Shown piece by piece: positions 6,552-9,494 of a stretch of DNA of 9,494 bases. The notes under the pieces are model-generated. The model was given only the letters and a program-made list of their open reading frames with translations, made no database searches and was not told the DNA's origin. This DNA comes from Actinomycetota bacterium (GTDB lineage Bacteria; Actinomycetota; Thermoleophilia; Gaiellales; Gaiellaceae): assembly GCA_013817555.1 (NCBI GenBank), contig JACDCN010000062.1, forward strand, positions 1 to 9,494, in the 5' to 3' direction. Positions within the stretch are counted from its first letter, which is position 1. Each line of letters opens with the position of its first letter. The position numbers and the translations under genes were made by a program.

Positions 6552-7051
6552 TCGCGCACTGCGGCAGATCGACGCACCGCGGCGAGCCAACGCCGCCTGA
6601 TCAGAGCCGAAAAAGGACCCACGAGGCGCCAGTAGCGGCGGAAAGCGCGACGAGCGCCGCCGTCGAGCGCCGCCACCCTCGTTTCGGTGGAGAGGCGAGT
6701 GCGACCGTCGGAGCGCGCCACCGCAAGGAAGTTGACAACGATCCGCACGCTGCCCGCGGGGGCATCGCCGAAGGATGAGATCGCGCCTCCCGGACGCCAG
6801 GGCTTGCCCGACGCGCCGAAGACGGCCTCGCCGGGCTCCTCGGCAAGGAGCTCGAACCCCATCCCGAGAAGGAGGTCCTCGACCGAGCCCGCTGCCCTCA
6901 GACCGCGCAGCCGGAGCAGCACGCGCACCAAGCCAGGCGCAGCGGGAGAGGCGAGCGCTGCGGCGAGCGCCTGGATCGGGGGAACGTCCAGCACGACCTC
7001 GTGCACCTCGTTGACGTCCCACTCGCGGAGGAACCGGTCGATCGCGGCCAT
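6548..7051 (-). CDS. Conserved hypothetical protein, SRPBCC-like
   Basis: A soluble 167-residue protein without signal peptide or membrane helix. I do not recognise a characterised homologue. The pattern suggests a SRPBCC/START-like fold of uncharacterised function. The N-terminal strand-helix reads EVHEVVLDVPPIQALAAAL. A central stretch (residues about 75-95, EPGEAVFGASGKPWRPGG) leads to a strand VRIVVNFLAVARSDGRTRLSTETRV and a final helix RRAFRRYWRLVGPFSALIRRRWL. The TRLSTETRV strand followed by a YWRLVGPFSxLIRR helix is typical of that group. It is the first gene of a unit with two EamA transporters and overlaps the next by 4 bases, so it may serve the same process, for example lipid or hydrophobic-ligand handling (inference only). 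No good Shine-Dalgarno sequence precedes the ATG at 7051. Confidence 0.75.
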   Translation of the reverse strand: MAAIDRFLREWDVNEVHEVVLDVPPIQALAAALASPAAPGLVRVLLRLRGLRAAGSVEDLLLGMGFELLAEEPGEAVFGASGKPWRPGGAISSFGDAPAGSVRIVVNFLAVARSDGRTRLSTETRVAALDGGARRAFRRYWRLVGPFSALIRRRWLAAVRRSAAVRE

Positions 7052-7104
7052 GACGCGATTCTCGTGCAGACCGCTGACCCGCGTGGCCGACCTGCCGTCA
7101 AACG

Positions 7105-7132
7105 CGAGAGGCGCCCAAGCGGACGCCTCTCG
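7105..7132 (-). terminator. Hairpin downstream of csbD, probable terminator
   Basis: CGAGAGGCG (7105-7113) and CGCCTCTCG (7124-7132) form a perfect 9-bp GC-rich stem with a 10-base loop, 22 bases past the csbD stop. On the minus strand it is followed only by CGTTTG, so the U-tract is weak. It cleanly separates csbD from the next minus-strand gene. Confidence 0.6.
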
Positions 7133-7153
7133 GACAAAAGCAAGAGCGCTCTC

Positions 7154-7396
7154 CTACAGGCGCTCGGCCTCCGACTCCTTCGCGTCGTCGTCGCCGTCGA
7201 GGACGTCGCCGACCTTGTCCTTCACACCCTCCCAGGCGTCGTCGGCCTTGTCCTTGGCCCCGTCCCAGGCGTCGTCGGCTTTGTCCTTGGTCTCGCCCCA
7301 GTTGCCCTGGGCCTTGCCCTCGGCCTCACGGCTCTCATCGCCCGTGATCGTGCCCTCGACTTCCTTGGCCTTTCCTTCGATGCGGTCCGAATCCAC
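7154..7396 (-). CDS. CsbD family small stress-response protein
   Basis: A hydrophilic 80-residue protein of the CsbD family. These are small, highly charged and probably poorly structured proteins, induced by general stress in Bacillus (sigma-B) and many other bacteria; the molecular function is unknown. The family signature is at residues 2-33: DSDRIEGKAKEVEGTITGD, then EAEGKAQGNWGE. A tandem 11-residue repeat follows (KDKADDAWDGA, KDKADDAWEGV, KDKVGDVLDGD), LEA-like and amphipathic, and then an acidic tail. The GTG at 7396 is chosen because it has a strong AAAGGAG 5 bases upstream and matches the family start. An ATG at 7468 would add 24 non-homologous residues and include the promoter region. 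The gene stands alone between a divergent moaA and a terminator-like hairpin. A candidate stress-sigma promoter lies upstream. Confidence 0.88.
   Translation of the reverse strand: MDSDRIEGKAKEVEGTITGDESREAEGKAQGNWGETKDKADDAWDGAKDKADDAWEGVKDKVGDVLDGDDDAKESEAERL
7230..7290. repeat. 33-bp tandem period inside csbD
   Basis: A 28-base stretch at 7230-7257 recurs at 7263-7290 with a single mismatch, an offset of 33 bp. It encodes the near-identical 11-residue repeats of the CsbD-like protein and suggests recent in-frame duplication of one repeat unit. Confidence 0.85.
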
Positions 7397-7432
7397 GGTT
7401 TCTCCTTTCGGGGAGGTTTGATCGACGCGAGC

Positions 7433-7458
7433 TTCCCCGTTTCTAGATCGCCGTAAAC
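7433..7458 (-). promoter_or_regulatory. Candidate general-stress (sigma-B/F-like) promoter of csbD
   Basis: On the minus strand GTTTAC (7458-7453) is followed after 14 bases by GGGGAA (7438-7433). The Bacillus sigma-B consensus is GTTTAA, 12-14 bases, GGGTAT, so the matches are 5 of 6 and 4 of 6 at allowed spacing. Start of transcription near 7426 would leave about 30 bases of leader containing the strong ribosome-binding site. csbD genes are classical members of this regulon, which raises the plausibility. Confidence 0.45.
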
Positions 7459-7463
7459 GGCGA
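7448..7463. promoter_or_regulatory. 16-bp palindrome between csbD and moaA
   Basis: TCGCCGT (7448-7454), AA, then ACGGCGA (7457-7463) is a perfect inverted repeat with 7-bp arms. It overlaps the -35 part of the csbD promoter candidate and the -35 area of moaA, so a bound dimer could control both genes. The regulator is unknown. Confidence 0.5.
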
Positions 7464-7472
7464 CCCAACGTC

Positions 7473-7478
7473 TACCCT
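7473..7478 (+). promoter_or_regulatory. Candidate -10 element of moaA (leaderless mRNA)
   Basis: TACCCT fits the actinobacterial TANNNT pattern and ends 7 bases before the GTG start at 7486. A transcript beginning at the usual distance would start at or next to the start codon. No Shine-Dalgarno sequence precedes that GTG. No good -35 is visible. Confidence 0.4.
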
Positions 7479-7485
7479 GTCCCCG

Positions 7486-8487
7486 GTGGAAGTCCTCGAC
7501 ACGCTCGCGCGCCCGCTCCGCGACCTCCGCATCTCGGTCACCGACCGTTGCAACTTCCGGTGCGTCTACTGCATGCCGAAGGAGGTATTCGGCCGCGACT
7601 ACCGCTTCCTCCCCCGACGCGAGCTCCTGAGCTTCGAGGAGATCGAGCGCGTCGCTCGCGTCTTCGTCGGCCTCGGCGTGCAGAAGCTCCGCATCACCGG
7701 CGGAGAGCCACTGCTCCGACGGGATCTGGAGGTGCTAATCGAACGCCTCGCCGCAATCGGCGATCTCGACCTCACGCTGACCACGAACGCCGCGCTGCTC
7801 GCCCAGAAAGCGCAGGCGCTCGCGGACGCGGGGCTTACGCGCGTCACGGTCAGCCTCGACTCGCTCGACGACGAAGTCTTCCGGGCCATGAACGATGTCG
7901 ACTTTCCAGTCGCGCGCGTGCTCGCTGGCATCGACGCGGCGGCCGAAGCAGGACTGCCGGTGAAGGTGAACGTCGTCGTCAAGCGCGGCCTGAACGACGG
8001 CTCCGTCCTCGACATCGCGAGGCGCTTCCGTGGAACAGGACATCCCGTGCGCTTCATCGAGTACATGGACGTCGGCGCCACGAACGGCTGGCGCACGGAC
8101 GACGTCGTGCCGGCGGCCGAGATCGTCGCTTCGATCGGCGCCGAGTTCCCGCTCGAGCCTCTAGAGGCCTCATATCGAGGCGAGGTCGCGGAGCGCTATC
8201 GGTATCGGGACGGAGCCGGCGAGATCGGCGTCATCGCCTCGGTGACCCAGCCCTTCTGCGGTGACTGCACCCGCGCGCGCATCTCGGCGGACGGGAAGCT
8301 CTACACCTGTCTCTTCGCGCTGCGCGGCCACGACCTGCGAGCGATCCTGCGCTCCGGCGCGGGCGACACGGAGGTCGAGGACACGATCCGCGCCGTCTGG
8401 GAGCGCCGCACCGATCGCTATTCGGAGCTCCGCACCCAGGAAACCGGCCGCCTGCGCAAGGTCGAGATGTCGTACATCGGCGGCTGA
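7486..8487 (+). CDS. moaA: MoaA, GTP 3',8-cyclase (molybdenum cofactor synthesis)
   Basis: Radical-SAM enzyme that converts GTP to 3',8-cyclo-7,8-dihydro-GTP, the first step of molybdopterin synthesis, working with MoaC; cytoplasmic. The protein is 333 residues, full length. The N-terminal [4Fe-4S]-SAM motif is C22-x3-C26-x2-C29 (RCNFRCVYCMP). SAM-binding ITGGEPLLRRDLE is near residue 70. The second [4Fe-4S] cluster that holds GTP is C258-x2-C261-x13-C275 (FCGDCTRARISADG). The C terminus ends in the catalytically required Gly-Gly (MSYIGG). All key residues are present. The start is GTG at 7486, since no other start codon lies near and MEVLDTLARPLRDLRISVT matches the family. No other moa or moe gene is in the window, so the partners must be elsewhere. 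It is divergent from csbD and converges on a transporter 10 bases downstream. Confidence 0.97.
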   Translation: MEVLDTLARPLRDLRISVTDRCNFRCVYCMPKEVFGRDYRFLPRRELLSFEEIERVARVFVGLGVQKLRITGGEPLLRRDLEVLIERLAAIGDLDLTLTTNAALLAQKAQALADAGLTRVTVSLDSLDDEVFRAMNDVDFPVARVLAGIDAAAEAGLPVKVNVVVKRGLNDGSVLDIARRFRGTGHPVRFIEYMDVGATNGWRTDDVVPAAEIVASIGAEFPLEPLEASYRGEVAERYRYRDGAGEIGVIASVTQPFCGDCTRARISADGKLYTCLFALRGHDLRAILRSGAGDTEVEDTIRAVWERRTDRYSELRTQETGRLRKVEMSYIGG

Positions 8488-8497
8488 GGCCGTTCGG

Positions 8498-9445
8498 CTA
8501 GGCGCTCGATTCGACGGGGACCGGCCGTCCCCGTCTCAGCACGCCACGCCCGGGCTCGAGCGCAGTGCCGCTCGCCCGCACGATCAGCGCAACGGCAACC
8601 ACCACCGCCGAGCCCGCAATCGCCATCTGCAGCGTGATCTCCTCCCCGAGGAGTATCCAGCCGAGGAAGACCGCGACGATCGGGTTCACGTAGGCGTACG
8701 TGGCGACGAGCGAGATCGGGGCGACACGGAGCAGCCACACATATGCAGTGAACCCGACGAAGGTCCCGATGACGATGAGGTAGCCGACCGCGAGCAGAGC
8801 GTCCAGCGTGAACCGCGCCTCGCCCAGCTCTCCGGTCGCGCTCGAGGCGACGAAGAGCAGGACACCGCCGCAAAGCGATCCGAGCCCGGCTGCGACCAGC
8901 GGACGCTTGGGCAACGCGGCGCCGCGCGAGTAGAGCGAGCCCGCAGCCCAGGCGAGAGCGCCGAGGATAACGACGACCGCGCCCAGCCGGTCGACGGATC
9001 CTTCTCCGAACGGGTCGACCAGGAACGCGAGCCCGACGAAGCCGAGTACGAAGCCCGCGTACGCGGACGAGTGCAGCCTCCGCCCGAAGGCCACCCGGTC
9101 GATGAGCGCCATCCAGATCGGAATGCTTCCGGCGAGCAGCGCCGCCACCCCTGCGGGAACGGTCTGCTGTGCCCACGCCAGCCCGCCGTGGCTGAGGAGA
9201 AAGAGGAAGCCCCCGAAGACGAGGCCTGCACGCACCTGCGCCCAGCCGATCCGATCTCCTCCACGGTCGCCACGGGGCAAGGCGAACGCCAAGAGCGCAG
9301 TACCCGCGAGGAGGTGCCGAGTGGACATCGCGAGCAGCGGCGGGAGGTCGCGCACAGCAATCGCGAGTGCGATGAAGGTCGAGCCCCAGACGATGTAGAC
9401 CGTGACCAGGGCAAGCCAAACCCGCGCGTCCCGACGCGTCGCCAT
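8498..9445 (-). CDS. EamA-family (DMT superfamily, YedA-like) transporter, copy 3
   Basis: Ten-helix inner-membrane permease of 315 residues with two EamA repeats. The first starts at once with VWLALVTVYIVWGSTFIALAIAV and includes HGGLAWAQQTVPAGVAALLAGSIPIWMAL. The second contains the strongly conserved block AYVWLLRVAPISLVATYAYVNPIVAVFLGWILLGEEIT, close to the YedA/RhaT-like branch of putative metabolite and amino-acid exporters. A 30-residue Arg/Pro-rich cytoplasmic tail follows the last helix. The substrate is not predictable. The ATG at 9445 is the natural start because an in-frame TAG lies just upstream; no clear Shine-Dalgarno sequence is visible. It is transcribed toward moaA, with only 10 bases between the two stop codons, so the two genes must terminate within each other or share a site. 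The remaining 49 bases to the window end hold its upstream region and nothing recognisable. Confidence 0.9.
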   Translation of the reverse strand: MATRRDARVWLALVTVYIVWGSTFIALAIAVRDLPPLLAMSTRHLLAGTALLAFALPRGDRGGDRIGWAQVRAGLVFGGFLFLLSHGGLAWAQQTVPAGVAALLAGSIPIWMALIDRVAFGRRLHSSAYAGFVLGFVGLAFLVDPFGEGSVDRLGAVVVILGALAWAAGSLYSRGAALPKRPLVAAGLGSLCGGVLLFVASSATGELGEARFTLDALLAVGYLIVIGTFVGFTAYVWLLRVAPISLVATYAYVNPIVAVFLGWILLGEEITLQMAIAGSAVVVAVALIVRASGTALEPGRGVLRRGRPVPVESSA

Positions 9446-9494
9446 CTAGATGCTTGATCGGGAGTTGACGCGCAGCCGAGGACGGTCACGACCA

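Noticed and set aside
6552..7022. N-terminal extension of the second EamA protein to 451 residues
   Set aside because: The extension overlaps the upstream gene in another frame, is Arg/Gly-rich and has no membrane helices; the GTG at 6551 with GTGA overlap is better.
7397..7468. ATG at 7468 as the csbD start
   Set aside because: Would add 24 residues without family similarity and cover the Shine-Dalgarno and promoter-like sequences; GTG at 7396 has an excellent ribosome-binding site.
8488..8497. Shared bidirectional terminator between moaA and the third EamA gene
   Set aside because: The 10-base gap shows no convincing stem or T-run; any terminator would lie within coding sequence and is not evident.
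1..9494. CRISPR array, tRNA, insertion sequence or phage module
   Set aside because: No regularly spaced repeats, cloverleaf, transposase motif or terminal repeats were found on reading both strands.

Overview
This is a densely coding, high-GC window. The heat-shock cluster dnaK-grpE-dnaJ-hspR points to an actinobacterial-type chromosome, because HspR (a MerR-type repressor) co-transcribed with dnaK is a hallmark of that group. The preference for GTG starts and an apparently leaderless moaA fit this. DnaK, however, carries the N-terminal-quarter insertion that mycobacterial DnaK lacks. I therefore lean to a deep-branching actinobacterium (Thermoleophilia-like) over a classical Streptomyces/Mycobacterium relative; this placement is inference.

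Layout. On the minus strand, reading from about 4820 down to 1, is one tight operon: dnaK (4751-2832), grpE (GTG start overlapping the dnaK stop), dnaJ (7-base gap), hspR (1-base overlap) and clpB (start at 767, cut off by the window edge after 255 codons). Upstream of dnaK, also on the minus strand, a three-gene unit runs 7051 to 4818: an unrecognised SRPBCC-like protein, then two EamA-type DMT-superfamily transporters, with 4-base overlap and 3-base spacing. A small stress-type gene of the CsbD family (7396-7154, minus) is divergent from moaA (7486-8487, plus), the GTP 3',8-cyclase of molybdenum cofactor synthesis. A third EamA transporter (9445-8498, minus) converges on moaA.

How it works together. 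DnaK/DnaJ/GrpE form the ATP-driven Hsp70 cycle and ClpB is its disaggregase partner. HspR would repress the operon, probably at a HAIR-like inverted repeat (4764-4784) that overlaps the dnaK ribosome-binding site. The most unusual non-coding signal is a compound repeat built on CCAAGTAACAG just upstream of clpB (779-813). A related copy with the same direct-direct-inverted layout lies inside the 5' coding part of grpE (2741-2772). The short csbD-moaA intergenic region carries a candidate general-stress promoter for csbD, a 16-bp palindrome and a -10-like hexamer placed so that moaA would be leaderless.

No tRNA, rRNA, insertion sequence, CRISPR or phage gene was seen, and no gene-free stretch exceeds about 100 bases. 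I did not find a clearly novel multi-gene system. The novelty, if any, is in the regulatory DNA of the chaperone operon.
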